Positions 1 through 9,025 of a stretch of DNA of 64,000 nt are shown in pieces. Source of the DNA: an uncultured Paracoccaceae bacterium (GTDB taxonomy: Bacteria > Pseudomonadota > Alphaproteobacteria > Rhodobacterales > Rhodobacteraceae). A program made the position numbers and the translations under genes. The stretch lies in the NCBI GenBank assembly GCA_947500135.1, contig CANMQX010000001.1, positions 124,001-188,000 on the forward strand, read 5' to 3'. The notes beneath the pieces are model-generated. The model made no database searches. It saw nothing but the letters and a program-made list of their open reading frames with translations, and was not told where the DNA came from. Every line of letters starts with the position of its first letter. Position 1 is the stretch's first letter.

Positions 1-466
1 CGACAATAACCATGCTGACCGCACCTGAGCGTACCAGCGTATCGACAATCTCCAGCGCCTGTTCACCGGTATCAGGCTGCGAAATCAGCAACTCATCCAG
101 GTTCACACCAAGCTTCTTGGCATAGGTCGGGTCAAGCGCATGTTCGGCATCGACAAAGGCGCAAACGCCGCCCTTTTTCTGCTCCTCCGCAATCGCATGC
201 AGGGTCAGCGTCGTCTTACCAGAGGATTCAGGTCCGTAAATCTCGATCACGCGGCCCTTTGGCAACCCGCCAATACCAAGCGCAATATCCAGACCCAGCG
301 ACCCGGTCGACGTCGCCTCTATATCGGCCATCTGATTCTGACCGCCTAATTTCATGATGGAGCCTTTGCCGAACTGCCGTTCGATCTGCGCCAACGCGCT
401 TTCCAGCGCTTTTTCCTTATCCGCGGTCTTCTTGTCAGTCATTTTGAGGAGTTCTGCCGTTGCCAT
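1..466 (-). CDS. recA: RecA recombinase, N-terminal part (runs off the window)
   Basis: RecA is the ATP-dependent DNA strand-exchange protein and LexA co-protease of the SOS response. About 155 residues are readable from the ATG at 466 to the window edge; the C-terminal part is missing only because the window starts here. The typical N-terminal helix is followed by the Walker A motif GPESSGKT at residues 78-85 and by FVDAEHALD, both hallmarks of bacterial RecA. A purine-rich AGGA lies just upstream of the chosen ATG; an internal ATG nine codons in is less likely. A direct-repeat LexA box sits about 50 bp upstream, so SOS control is expected. Confidence 0.97.
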   Translation of the reverse strand, partial: MATAELLKMTDKKTADKEKALESALAQIERQFGKGSIMKLGGQNQMADIEATSTGSLGLDIALGIGGLPKGRVIEIYGPESSGKTTLTLHAIAEEQKKGGVCAFVDAEHALDPTYAKKLGVNLDELLISQPDTGEQALEIVDTLVRSGAVSMVIV

Positions 467-515
467 ATTTCCTGTCCTTATTTCACGCACCCGACGGTGC
501 GGCAATCACTGCTTT

Positions 516-530
516 GTTCTTCTTGTGTTC
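516..530. promoter_or_regulatory. Alphaproteobacterial LexA (SOS) box of recA
   Basis: The sequence GTTC, seven bases, GTTC is an exact match to the alphaproteobacterial LexA operator GTTC-N7-GTTC. It lies 50 bp upstream of the recA start, where a promoter-overlapping operator is expected. The motif is seen directly; LexA binding is inferred from the known consensus. Confidence 0.85.
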
Positions 531-659
531 TCACTGTTAATGAGACCAAAATAGGAACATTGCAACTAAAATTTTCTGGGTTCACCATTGGGTTTGAGTG
601 GTTAAAGATTGGTTTATGACCTAGAAAAGGTTCGGCAATGAACGAAGGACAGTGATCAA

Positions 660-1256
660 ATGCTTGTTTTCTGGAAAGAAAATCTTGTCCTTCTGGCCGT
701 ACCGAAAACCGGTTCAACCGCTTTGGAAGGTGCATTGGCCCCACGCGCATCTATGGTTCTGCGCGATCCGCCACATCTGAAACACGCACCCTGCTATCGT
801 TACAAACGATTCCTCAAACCGTTCTTTGTACAGGCTGGCGGCCAAAAGCCGGAACTCATGGCGGTTGTCCGCAACCCCATTGACTGGCTGGGCAGCTGGT
901 ATCGCTACCGGACGCGGGAGGATTTGATTGGCCATGAAAATAGCACACGTGGCGTGAGTTTTGACGAATTCGTATTGGAATACTGCAAAGGGCAGCCCGC
1001 CCCTTTTGCCAATGTGGGATCACAGAACAAGTTCTTGCGGATCAACGACGGGGATATTGGTGCCGAGCACCTGTTTCAGTATGAAGCTTGGGATAAGGTG
1101 ATTGGTTACCTAGAAGAGCGGCTGGAGATAACAATCACGCTGAAACAGAAGAACGTATCGCCAAAGATGGATTTGTCGCTATCATCTGTAGCCAGGGCAA
1201 AACTGCACGATAAACGCGCAGCCGAGTTTGACATATGGGAGCAGGGTCAACGCTAG
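660..1256 (+). CDS. Short sulfotransferase-like protein
   Basis: This 198-residue protein resembles the PAPS-dependent sulfotransferase fold. An N-terminal PKTGST segment (residues 15-20) matches the 5'-phosphosulfate loop, and VVRNPIDWLGSWYRYR near residue 70 matches the 3'-phosphate-binding strand and helix with its conserved Arg and Ser/Trp positions. It is shorter than most cytosolic or Golgi-type family members, which exceed 250 residues, so the acceptor-binding C-terminal part may be reduced. An AAGGA lies about ten bases before the ATG. It stands alone, divergent from recA and convergent with the next lipoprotein gene. The acceptor molecule cannot be told from sequence. Confidence 0.7.
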   Translation: MLVFWKENLVLLAVPKTGSTALEGALAPRASMVLRDPPHLKHAPCYRYKRFLKPFFVQAGGQKPELMAVVRNPIDWLGSWYRYRTREDLIGHENSTRGVSFDEFVLEYCKGQPAPFANVGSQNKFLRINDGDIGAEHLFQYEAWDKVIGYLEERLEITITLKQKNVSPKMDLSLSSVARAKLHDKRAAEFDIWEQGQR

Positions 1257-1320
1257 GCCGTTTCTGACTACGCCTGACACGCTTAATTGCGCGAAACACA
1301 GCCTGTCCTCAACTATCTGA

Positions 1321-1923
1321 CTATTCTTGCTTTTCCACAATAAAGCCACCGTCCAGATCGACATCAATGACCCCCCCGCCACCGCCTAGCTGTAGCGGAT
1401 AAGAAACATCAATCGAACCGGCTATATAATCGGCATCTTCACCAGCAAAAGCGCCTGTGAGCGTACCATCAAGGTCCTTGACACCGCTGACGATATCAAG
1501 CGTTCCGGAGACATTCGCAGCCAATATCGCCCCGCCCGAAACCCTGATCAATTGGCCGTCACTCAGGTTCAATTGACCCTCGCGCGCGTCCCCGTCACGA
1601 CTGTAGAAATCATCAATCTGACCGGTGACTTCATCATCGGCAAAGTCGACCTCGACCGACATGTCACCGCCTACGCCGTCACCATTTGACGACTCAGCAA
1701 AAAAGCCAAACGTCGCCAGTCCGGTATAGGTAACGCTGCCTGACGTTGGCACATCCATCGGTGCTGTCGGGTCAACCGCAGAAACAGCCGCGCTCAATCG
1801 CGCGGCCTCGTTGCGCAATATCTCAATCTCGGTGGGTGGCTGACTGGTCTCAGACAAACCAGTCCCACCACCAACACAACCAAAAAGCGCCAAGGGAACC
1901 GTGAGCAGCAGGAATGCGCGCAT
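1321..1923 (-). CDS. Putative outer-membrane lipoprotein with TbpB-like beta-barrel region
   Basis: A 200-residue protein with a lipoprotein signal peptide: MRAFLL, a hydrophobic stretch and the lipobox LFGC, so lipidation at that Cys is expected. The remainder is acidic, Gly-rich and predicted mostly beta. The segment from TYTGLATFGFF to GGFIVEK has alternating short strands ending in a small barrel-like tail, resembling the transferrin-binding-protein-B-like lipoprotein domain of alphaproteobacteria; that resemblance is tentative. The ATG at 1923 was chosen because GGAG lies eight bases upstream and the signal peptide begins there; an upstream in-frame ATG adds eight residues that weaken the signal. 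No ligand can be assigned. Confidence 0.65.
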   Translation of the reverse strand: MRAFLLLTVPLALFGCVGGGTGLSETSQPPTEIEILRNEAARLSAAVSAVDPTAPMDVPTSGSVTYTGLATFGFFAESSNGDGVGGDMSVEVDFADDEVTGQIDDFYSRDGDAREGQLNLSDGQLIRVSGGAILAANVSGTLDIVSGVKDLDGTLTGAFAGEDADYIAGSIDVSYPLQLGGGGGVIDVDLDGGFIVEKQE

Positions 1924-2111
1924 GTGGTGATCTCCAATTCGAAACATCTGTGGAATGTGCGTGTTAAGGGATGGCTAATCACGGATTGCGGTTCAATTGC
2001 GGCAGAGATGTCGCAATAATATGTAAACGGGTGCGAAGCATATTCACGTCGCGTAAAGCGTGTTTTCGATGGTCTTATGCTTGGGAAATCAGTTACGGAT
2101 TCGCCTCAAGC

Positions 2112-2129
2112 AAAACCGCTCGGAAGCGG
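2112..2129 (-). terminator. Likely intrinsic terminator of glpD-glpK
   Basis: On the minus strand a CCGCT/AGCGG stem with a 4-nt loop is followed directly by TTTT. It lies about 55 bp beyond the glpK stop codon, in the 260-bp gap before the lipoprotein gene. The stem is short, so strength is uncertain. Nothing else is recognised in this gap. Confidence 0.5.
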
Positions 2130-2183
2130 GGCAGCGTCGTTCGGCTGTATTTCGGCCGGACGAGCCCTTGGGCGGGGACAATG

Positions 2184-3674
2184 TCAGCTTTCCGTCAACG
2201 TCCGTCGTACTGCATCTTGCCAATCGGCGTAACGCCGTTCACGTGTTTCGGCGTCCATTTGAGGCATGAATCGCCGATCTAGTGCCCACTCAGCCGCGAA
2301 ACCAGCTTGATCAGGATACACCCCGGCTTTCATACCTGCGAGCCATGCCGCACCTAGGGCTGTTGTCTCCAGCACCTTGGGTCGGTCCACTGGCGCGCCG
2401 ATGATATCGGACAGAAATTGCATCGACCAATCGGACGCGCTCATCCCGCCATCGACCCGCAAGACACCATCAGTATCAGAGGCTTGCCAGTCGCTTTTCA
2501 TCGCCTCCAGCAGATCGCGCGTCTGGAAACCAACGCTTTCAAGCGCGGCACGCGCAAACTCGGCGGGCCCGGAGTTGCGCGTCAGCCCATAAACTGCCCC
2601 GCGCGCCTCGGCGTCCCAATAGGGTGCGCCAAGCCCGGTGAAGGCAGGCACCATGTAAAGCTCTTGTCCTTGATCGGCGGTTTCAGCAAGCGGTTGGGTC
2701 TCTTTCGCGTCGCGGATGATTTTCAGCCCGTCGCGTAGCCACTGCACGACGGCACCAGCGATAAAGATCGACCCCTCGAGCGCGTAGGTCGGCTTTCCAT
2801 CAAACTGATAGGCAATTGTACCGAGCAGCCGCTTTTTGCTTTCGACCAGCGTGTCGCCGGTGTTCAGCAATGCAAAGCAGCCCGTGCCGTAGGTGGATTT
2901 CAGCATGCCGGGCTGGAAACAGGCCTGCCCGATTGTGGCGGCTTGTTGATCACCAGCGACACCAAGGATGGGCAGTTCTTTACCGAATAGATCAGCGCGC
3001 GTCGTCCCGAAATCAGCGGCGCAATCCTGCACTTCTGGAAGCATGGACATTGGGATCCCGAAACGGTCGCAGATCGTCGAACTCCATTGCCCTTTGCGGA
3101 TGTCATATAGCATCGTGCGCGCGGCGTTGGTCGCGTCGGTGACGTGTTTCTTGCCTCCGGTCAGCTTCCAGATCAGGTAGCAATCAACAGTTCCAAAAAG
3201 AAGATCGCCCGCCTCGGCCCACGCTTGCGCGCCTTCGACCTTGTGTAGGATGTGATGAACCTTGGTGCCCGAAAAATATGGATCAGCTAGCAGTCCGGTT
3301 TTCTGGGTGATGGTGGATTCGAACCCCTCTTTGCGCAGCTCTTCGCAAAATGGGGCCGTGCGCCTGTCTTGCCAGACAATGGCGTTGTGGATCGGCTCAC
3401 CCGTTTTCTTATCCCAGATCAGCGTAGTTTCGCGTTGGTTGGTGATGCCGATGGCCGCCACGTCACCGGCAGTAATCCCGGCCTTTTCAATCGCCCCGCG
3501 ACAGGTAGAGGCAACAGATGCCCAAATGTCAGACGGATCATGTTCAACCCAGCCTGATTGCGGGAAATGCTGGGTGAATTCCTCTTGCGCCGTGGCTTTG
3601 ATCCGCATTTGTGCGTCAAAAATGATCGCGCGGCTGGATGTGGTGCCTTGGTCGATGGCCAGAATATAGGTCAT
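2184..3674 (-). CDS. glpK: Glycerol kinase
   Basis: GlpK phosphorylates glycerol to sn-glycerol-3-phosphate with ATP, in the cytoplasm. The 496-residue length is normal for the FGGY kinase family. The N-terminal [10 protein letters not shown] phosphate-binding loop, GITNQRETT, the IVWQDRRT stretch, the second-domain VAGDQQAA and the C-terminal [11 protein letters not shown] and [11 protein letters not shown] adenosine-site segments are all present. It lies 26 bp downstream of glpD on the same strand, so the two form a glycerol-3-phosphate operon with the kinase second. No glpF facilitator is in the window. Regulation by the divergent GlpR-type repressor is inferred. Confidence 0.97.
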   Translation of the reverse strand: MTYILAIDQGTTSSRAIIFDAQMRIKATAQEEFTQHFPQSGWVEHDPSDIWASVASTCRGAIEKAGITAGDVAAIGITNQRETTLIWDKKTGEPIHNAIVWQDRRTAPFCEELRKEGFESTITQKTGLLADPYFSGTKVHHILHKVEGAQAWAEAGDLLFGTVDCYLIWKLTGGKKHVTDATNAARTMLYDIRKGQWSSTICDRFGIPMSMLPEVQDCAADFGTTRADLFGKELPILGVAGDQQAATIGQACFQPGMLKSTYGTGCFALLNTGDTLVESKKRLLGTIAYQFDGKPTYALEGSIFIAGAVVQWLRDGLKIIRDAKETQPLAETADQGQELYMVPAFTGLGAPYWDAEARGAVYGLTRNSGPAEFARAALESVGFQTRDLLEAMKSDWQASDTDGVLRVDGGMSASDWSMQFLSDIIGAPVDRPKVLETTALGAAWLAGMKAGVYPDQAGFAAEWALDRRFMPQMDAETRERRYADWQDAVRRTLTES

Positions 3675-3700
3675 AGTTTCCCCGTCTTTTTAGTTTTGTT

Positions 3701-5242
3701 TCAAGCCGCCATGTATGCGTCAAGGGTTGCGATCTGATCATGATCCAAACGCAGGCCGACTTTAGAGCGGCGCCAGACGATATCCTCGGCAGTTCTGGCA
3801 TACTCCTTGGTCATCAGCCATTTGACCTCGACCTCAGTCAGCGTGGCGCCAAAATCCTGCCCCAGATCCGCAGGTGACTTCGCCTCGCCAAGGATATCTG
3901 CGGCATCCGTTCCGTAAGCCCGGATCAGGCGTAGCGCCCAGAAAGGTGACAAAAAGGGATAGCTTGCCTGCAGGTTGCTCACCAACTGATCACGTTCAGA
4001 GACGGCAAAATCGCCACCCGGTAGCGCGACACTTGCCGTCCACGGCTCCCCGCCGCCCAGTATCGGCGTGATCTTCTTAAGCGCGTTTTCAGCCAGCTTG
4101 CGATAGGTCGTGATCTTCCCACCAAATATATTCAGCAGTGGTGGGCCATTTTCGTCTAATGACAGCACATAATCGCGCGTCGCAGCTGTCGCCGACTTCG
4201 CGCCGTCGTCGTAAAGTGGGCGGACGCCAGAGTAGGTCCAGACCACATCATCCCGCGTCACCGGCTTGTCGAAATACTGCGACGCGAAGGCGCACAGGTA
4301 ATCCTGTTCAGCGTCCGTCGCATAAGGTTTTTCAGACAGGTTTTCGTGTTCCGCGTCCGTCGTGCCGATCAGGGTAAAATCGGTTTCATAGGGAATAGCA
4401 AAGATGATGCGCCCATCCTCGCCCTGAAAGAAATAGCTCTTGTCGTGGTCAAACAGGCGCTTGGTGACGATGTGACTACCGCGGACCAGACGCACCCCTT
4501 CGGACGAGTTGAGGCGGACCGCGTTGCGAATGATATCCTCTACCCATGGACCACCGGCATTGATCAACCCGCGCGCGGTATAAACTGTTTGTTTGTCATC
4601 GGTTTCAACAACGATCTTCCAATGCCCATCTATGCGTTCTGCACTGATGACTTTCGTGCGCACCATGATCTGCGCGCCGCGTTCTTGTGCATCGCGGGCG
4701 TTCAGCACGACAAGCCGCGAATCCTCAATCCAGCAATCGGAATATTCGTAAGCGCGTTTGAACTTTGCTTTCAGCGGTTTTCCCAAAGGGCTTTTCGTCA
4801 GATCAACCGTCCACGTCCCCGGCAAAATCTGTCGTCCGCCCAGGTTGTCGTACAAAAACAAACCAAAGCGGATCAGCCATGCGGGCCTGCGCCCTTTCAT
4901 CCACGGCATGACAAATGACAGCAGTTTCGAGGTGGGTGTGTCGCCTTCGAAGCGCATGTCCTTGTGATATGGCAGCACGAAACGCATGGGCCAACTGATA
5001 TGCGGCATGGCCTTGAGCAATACCTCGCGTTCGATCAGGGCCTTGCGCACAAGTCCGATTTCGAAAAACTCCAGATAGCGCAACCCGCCATGAAACAGCT
5101 TGGTTGAGGCCGAAGAGGTCGCCGAACCCAGGTCATTCATCTCAGCCAAGCCAACCTTCATCCCGCGACCGGCTGCATCACGGGCTACGCCGCAACCGTT
5201 CACCCCGCCCCCGATGATGAAGATATCAAAATCCGTTGTCAT
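3701..5242 (-). CDS. glpD: Aerobic glycerol-3-phosphate dehydrogenase
   Basis: GlpD oxidises sn-glycerol-3-phosphate to dihydroxyacetone phosphate at the inner membrane and passes electrons to quinone through FAD. The 513-residue protein opens with the dinucleotide-binding motif IIGGGVNGCGVARDAAGRG, followed by SSASTKLFHGGLRYLE, the signature of the GlpD/GlpA flavoproteins. YSGVRPL and the C-terminal DAO-C helical domain are present. The ATG at 5242 places the Rossmann strand at the usual distance from the N-terminus; the reading frame stays open 18 codons further upstream through the promoter region. It is first in the glpD-glpK operon and divergent from glpR. Confidence 0.96.
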   Translation of the reverse strand: MTTDFDIFIIGGGVNGCGVARDAAGRGMKVGLAEMNDLGSATSSASTKLFHGGLRYLEFFEIGLVRKALIEREVLLKAMPHISWPMRFVLPYHKDMRFEGDTPTSKLLSFVMPWMKGRRPAWLIRFGLFLYDNLGGRQILPGTWTVDLTKSPLGKPLKAKFKRAYEYSDCWIEDSRLVVLNARDAQERGAQIMVRTKVISAERIDGHWKIVVETDDKQTVYTARGLINAGGPWVEDIIRNAVRLNSSEGVRLVRGSHIVTKRLFDHDKSYFFQGEDGRIIFAIPYETDFTLIGTTDAEHENLSEKPYATDAEQDYLCAFASQYFDKPVTRDDVVWTYSGVRPLYDDGAKSATAATRDYVLSLDENGPPLLNIFGGKITTYRKLAENALKKITPILGGGEPWTASVALPGGDFAVSERDQLVSNLQASYPFLSPFWALRLIRAYGTDAADILGEAKSPADLGQDFGATLTEVEVKWLMTKEYARTAEDIVWRRSKVGLRLDHDQIATLDAYMAA

Positions 5243-5307
5243 AACCGCGCCCCGATCTGTTTGCGTCCAGCTACGACCGGCGAATGACATAGGCAAGCCT
5301 CACCGTC

Positions 5308-5319
5308 GCGAATGTTCGC
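5308..5319. promoter_or_regulatory. Candidate GlpR operator in the glpD-glpR divergent promoter
   Basis: GCGAA-TG-TTCGC is a perfect 5-bp inverted repeat. It contains AATGTTCG, matching a half-site of the enterobacterial GlpR operator. The opposite half-site type, CGAACATA, occurs at 5407-5414 over the glpR start, and CGAAT is repeated at 5331 and 5342, eleven bases apart. A DeoR-family repressor acting on both promoters would explain this, but binding is inferred. Confidence 0.45.
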
Positions 5320-5413
5320 AAGATCATGGACGAATACCAAACGAATGCATCTTTGGCCTTTATTAAAATAGATTTTGCTTGCCGCTTATTCGCTCTTGAT
5401 ACAAACCGAACAT

Positions 5414-6172
5414 ATGGAAACCGCAACACGGCATGACCTGATCCGCAAAGAGGCGCGCCAGCACGGCAAAGTGTCGGCAACCGATTTAGCCATAAATCTA
5501 GGCGTGGCAGTTCAAACAATCCGCCGGGACTTGCGCCAGCTTTGTGCGGCTGGCGTACTGGAAAGGGTTCATGGCGGAGCCGTGCTGCCCTCTGGTGTCA
5601 CCAATATCGGCTATGGTGACAGACGGGCGTTGAACCGGGATGTCAAAATACGCATTGCCCGGCATGTGGCACAGATGATTCCAGATCAGGCATCCCTATT
5701 TCTGAACATCGGCACAACGACAGAGGCCGTGGCCCACGCCCTGCGTCATCACCAGCAATTGATGGTCGTCACCAATAATCTGAACGTCGCGAATATCCTT
5801 GCTGATAATCGCGGTTGTGATGTCGTTGTGGCAGGCGGTTCGCTGCGCCGGTCGGATGGTGGTCTGGTCGGCGATCTGGCGGCCATTGCGATTAGCCGTT
5901 TCAAGGTTGATTTCGCAATCATCGGCGCGTCCGCCGTCGATCTGTCAGGCGACCTGCTTGATTTCGACCCCGAAGAGGTCAGGGTCAGCCAACAGATTAT
6001 CGCAGCCGCCCGGACCACCATCCTTGTCGCTGACAGTACCAAGTTCACACGCAAGGCACCGGTCAAGATCGCTTCGCTTGAACAGGTCGATCATTTTGTG
6101 ACGGACCGTGTCCCCTCTGAAGCACTGATCAACCAATGCACGGATTGGGAGACCCGTTTATCGCTGGTCTGA
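5414..6172 (+). CDS. glpR: DeoR-family transcriptional repressor, likely GlpR
   Basis: A 252-residue DeoR-family regulator. The N-terminal helix-turn-helix (about residues 6-60) contains VSATDLAINLGVAVQTIRRDL and the ERVHGGAV wing typical of the family. The C-terminal effector domain has the sugar-phosphate-binding signatures NIGTTTEAVAHAL and AGGSLRRSDGGLVG. Its divergent position next to glpD-glpK makes it the likely glycerol-3-phosphate-responsive repressor of that operon; that role is inferred from context. The ATG at 5414 is chosen because the HTH then starts at the standard distance; an upstream in-frame codon would add 13 atypical residues. Confidence 0.9.
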   Translation: METATRHDLIRKEARQHGKVSATDLAINLGVAVQTIRRDLRQLCAAGVLERVHGGAVLPSGVTNIGYGDRRALNRDVKIRIARHVAQMIPDQASLFLNIGTTTEAVAHALRHHQQLMVVTNNLNVANILADNRGCDVVVAGGSLRRSDGGLVGDLAAIAISRFKVDFAIIGASAVDLSGDLLDFDPEEVRVSQQIIAAARTTILVADSTKFTRKAPVKIASLEQVDHFVTDRVPSEALINQCTDWETRLSLV

Positions 6173-6214
6173 CACCGCCTAGGTGAGCGGGGCCATAGCA
6201 ACCATCAATGAACA

Positions 6215-6563
6215 CTAAACTTGGCCCCTATACTCGAATGCGAAAAATATCCCGCCACGGCCATCATAGTCGGCAATCCTCGCAATACAGTCACCATTGG
6301 ACAGGCTGCCAATGCAGATTTTCCAAAACCCATGGGCGGACAAGTTTTCAGGCAAACCCCGCGATTTCGTCGCCGCTGGATATGAAATAGGGATGATGAT
6401 CCGGCTTGCTCCAATACCGTGACAAGAGACTGTCTGGATAGGCAAAACACCCGTCATCACAAAGCTGCCACAGTACAAATTCGGACATGTCACAGGTAGT
6501 ATTGAAGAAGTGCTCCAATACTGGTAGATCCCACTCAGCTATTTCTTTGAGTGCACTCGACAT
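6215..6563 (-). pseudogene. GNAT-family acetyltransferase pseudogene, internal deletion
   Basis: Two overlapping minus-strand frames together give the two ends of one GNAT acetyltransferase. The first frame (start about 6563) reads through LEHFFNTTCDMSEFVLW and YWSKPDHHPYFI to DEIAGFA, then stops at 6348. The next frame gives ENLSAHGFWKICI followed by IADYDGRGGIFFAFE, which corresponds to the FW-containing acetyl-CoA region and last strand of the same family. The central part that normally carries the R/Q-x-x-G-x-G/A acetyl-CoA loop is missing and the frame is shifted at the join. This is therefore a dead gene with a central deletion. Family assignment comes from recognised motifs, not a search. 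Confidence 0.65.
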
Positions 6564-6582
6564 TTCGCACGTTCCCGTCGGT

Positions 6583-7308
6583 TCAGTCCTCTGAGGATGC
6601 CTTGAACCCGGTCGCCACAACAAACTTTTCGGAGCTGTCAGACCGTGATGATGGTGGTTTGACGTTTGCGACTTTCGTGAACCGCTGCTTCAGCAGTTTT
6701 TGCAGATCACCCTCTGCCCCGCCAGCAAGGACCTTGGCCACGAATGTGCCGCCCTCGCTGAGGACATCAAAAGCGAAATATGCCGCCGCCTCGCAAAGGG
6801 CGATAATGCGCAGGTGGTCCGTCTGTTTGTGGCCAGAGGCAGAGGCGGCCATATCTGACATCACAACATCTGCAGTTCCGCCTAGCCATTCCTTCACTTT
6901 GACGTCGGCATCGTCCTCCATGAAATCCAACTGGTAAATTTCGGCACCGGCAATCGGCTCTACTTCTTGCAGGTCGATCCCCAGCACATAGCCCTGCGCC
7001 TTGCCCTTCTTTTCGCCCAGTGTATTGGCGCGTTTAACCGCAACCTGGCACCAACCGCCGGGGGCGCAGCCCAAATCGACAATGCGCGCGCCGGGTACAA
7101 GGAACCGATATTTGTCGTCCAGTTCCAATATCTTATAGGCCGCCCTGCCCCGATACCCATCTGCCTTGGCGCGTTTGACATAAGGGTCATTCAACTGCCG
7201 CTGCAGCCACTGGGTTGAACTTAGCTTACGACCGCGCGCTGTTTTGACCTTAACGGTCAAATCGCGATAGCCGCGCCCGGATGTGTTTTTTGTTGGTTTC
7301 TTGGCCAT
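6583..7308 (-). CDS. rlmE: 23S rRNA 2'-O-methyltransferase RlmE (FtsJ/RrmJ)
   Basis: RlmE methylates the 2'-hydroxyl of U2552 in the A-loop of 23S rRNA using SAM. The 241-residue protein has the family K-D-K-E tetrad context: [32 protein letters not shown] and [12 protein letters not shown]. The SAM-binding motif [14 protein letters not shown] is intact. Its basic N-terminus [19 protein letters not shown] is typical of alphaproteobacterial members. The ATG at 7308 is preferred; the frame extends five codons further to the end of the upstream phosphatase gene. It directly follows the Ppx/GppA gene, so the two are probably co-transcribed. Confidence 0.95.
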   Translation of the reverse strand: MAKKPTKNTSGRGYRDLTVKVKTARGRKLSSTQWLQRQLNDPYVKRAKADGYRGRAAYKILELDDKYRFLVPGARIVDLGCAPGGWCQVAVKRANTLGEKKGKAQGYVLGIDLQEVEPIAGAEIYQLDFMEDDADVKVKEWLGGTADVVMSDMAASASGHKQTDHLRIIALCEAAAYFAFDVLSEGGTFVAKVLAGGAEGDLQKLLKQRFTKVANVKPPSSRSDSSEKFVVATGFKASSED

Positions 7309-7323
7309 AGCTCTGCCTATCAC

Positions 7324-8436
7324 CTAAAACGGGGCGTCTTCCAAGACCCCATCCGCCGACATCTGCGCATAAAGCAGCCCTTCACGCAGGCCACGATCCG
7401 CGACAGATAACCGATCAGTAGGCCAAAGGCGCATCAATGCCTGCAAAATGGCCGACCCCGACATGATCAATGCCTGCCTGTCCTTGCCAATACGCGGATC
7501 AGCACGGCGCCCGGCAGGGCCAAGCGCCAGATAATCCCGAATAACGGTATCAATCTGATCAGACGTCATGCGTAGCCCATCCACCTTGGTGCGGTCATAA
7601 CGTTTCAGGCCCAAATAGCTGGCGGCGACAGTTGTCACCGTCCCGCTGGTCCCGATGATCTGAAACCCTTCCCGGTCTTGTGCGGCGGCGTAGGGGGCGA
7701 ACTCCTCCAGGTTCTCTTCAAAAAACCAACTCATTAGGGCAAACCGGGCGGCGTCATCTTCGACATCAGAAAACTGGTCACGCAAGGTGGCAACACCCAA
7801 AGGAACGGAGATCCAGTCAACAACCTTGGCGGCAGCAAATGGGCCGGGATCGGATTTGAAACCAGCATGCAACCGCATGATCGCCCGGGGACGCTCCCGT
7901 TTGGGCACATTGGTCAAATCGATCCAGACCAATTCCGTCGACCCGCCACCAATATCGACAACAAGCAATTGTTCGGTATTGACGCTAACCAGTGGCGCAC
8001 AGGAGATAACGGCAAGACGCGCCTCTTCCTCTGGCTTGATGATCTCAAGTGTCATGCCGGTTTCGCGGCGGACCTGGGCAATGAAATTGTCACCGTTCAG
8101 CGCGCGGCGGCAGGCCTCTGTCGCGACAAGCCGCATATGTTTCACACCATGACGCTTCAGCTTTTCGCGGCAAATGCGCATGGCCGAAATGGTCCGGTTC
8201 ATCGAAGACCGGGACAGACGACCAGTGCTTTCAAGCCCATGCCCCAGTTGGACGGACTTTGAAAAACTATCAACAACGTGGAACTGACTGCCCTTGGGTT
8301 GGGCAATCAACATCCGACAGCTATTTGTGCCCAGATCTAGTGCTGCATAAAGCTGCGCCAGATCAGGCGGATTTGGCGCGGGGGTTTCGACCGCTTTTGG
8401 GAACGCGCCCGCACCTTTGGGACGCTTGGGCGCCAT
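7324..8436 (-). CDS. Ppx/GppA-family phosphatase
   Basis: A 370-residue ASKHA-fold phosphatase acting on polyphosphate or guanosine pentaphosphate; the two activities cannot be separated by sequence. The phosphate-1 motif AALDLGTNSCRMLIA (near residue 32), ATEACRRA, the phosphate-2 motif VVDIGGGSTELVWI and GTSGTVTTVAASYLGL all fit. It lacks the long C-terminal HD extension of E. coli Ppx/GppA and matches the shorter alphaproteobacterial form. The Pro-rich first 30 residues are non-conserved. It is upstream of rlmE with almost no gap, a pairing common in Rhodobacterales. Confidence 0.9.
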   Translation of the reverse strand: MAPKRPKGAGAFPKAVETPAPNPPDLAQLYAALDLGTNSCRMLIAQPKGSQFHVVDSFSKSVQLGHGLESTGRLSRSSMNRTISAMRICREKLKRHGVKHMRLVATEACRRALNGDNFIAQVRRETGMTLEIIKPEEEARLAVISCAPLVSVNTEQLLVVDIGGGSTELVWIDLTNVPKRERPRAIMRLHAGFKSDPGPFAAAKVVDWISVPLGVATLRDQFSDVEDDAARFALMSWFFEENLEEFAPYAAAQDREGFQIIGTSGTVTTVAASYLGLKRYDRTKVDGLRMTSDQIDTVIRDYLALGPAGRRADPRIGKDRQALIMSGSAILQALMRLWPTDRLSVADRGLREGLLYAQMSADGVLEDAPF

Positions 8437-8524
8437 ATCACACGCCCTCCATTTCGAGTTACATCTAAGCTAGGCGGCAATGCACGGTCGCGCAAGCCTC
8501 TGCATGATCAAAGTGAAAGAACCA

Positions 8525-8537
8525 CATGTCGGACATG
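8525..8537. promoter_or_regulatory. Palindrome upstream of the one-carbon cluster
   Basis: CATGTC-G-GACATG is a perfect 6-bp inverted repeat with a single central base, in the 250-bp gap between the ppx and virulence-factor-family genes. A related half, CATGTC, recurs at 8608. It resembles a dimeric regulator site, but no regulator is encoded nearby, so function is unknown. Confidence 0.3.
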
Positions 8538-8687
8538 AAGATATTGGGTGACCGCGCAACTGGCCCCCTCGACGACAAACCGTTAGCGTTAGCGCCGTCG
8601 CTGAAAGCATGTCTGATGTCGAAATTCAGCCTTCGCACCCCGAATCCGGTGCTAGAAAAGCAGATAGCCTGAGAGGGGGAGAATCAA

Positions 8688-8984
8688 ATGCCCGATGTCA
8701 CAATCGTCTACTGGCGCGATATGCCCGCACAGGTCATTGTGGGCCGTGGTCGCAAAGGCGCAAAAATGCCCCTACCCGAGCGCTTTGAACAGGCGATTGA
8801 TCGGGCCGCCATGAAATCAGGAGCTGCTGAGTCCGATGATTATATGACCGGGTTCCGCAAGGCCGACCCTTATGCTGTTGATGGTGACGCAGATGCGATC
8901 GCAGCTACCGAAGCCGCGCGCATTGATGCCGAATATGATCAAGACCGCATCAAGACTCTTATTGCAAATGATGGTTGGGCTTGA
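8688..8984 (+). CDS. 'Virulence factor'-family small protein of a C1 cluster
   Basis: A 98-residue acidic cytoplasmic protein beginning MPDVTIVYWRDMPAQVIVGRGRKGAK. This matches the small alphaproteobacterial family labelled 'virulence factor' in Pfam; the label is historical and says nothing about virulence here. The family is repeatedly found beside MTHFR-like and methyltetrahydrofolate:corrinoid methyltransferase genes, exactly as seen here, so a helper role in that one-carbon pathway is more likely. A strong GAGAGGGGGAG precedes the ATG. Its molecular activity is not known to me. The next gene starts 41 bp downstream. Confidence 0.75.
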   Translation: MPDVTIVYWRDMPAQVIVGRGRKGAKMPLPERFEQAIDRAAMKSGAAESDDYMTGFRKADPYAVDGDADAIAATEAARIDAEYDQDRIKTLIANDGWA

Positions 8985-9025
8985 CCCGACCGCCCCTATT
9001 CCCCACTCGCCTGACGGAGCTTGCC

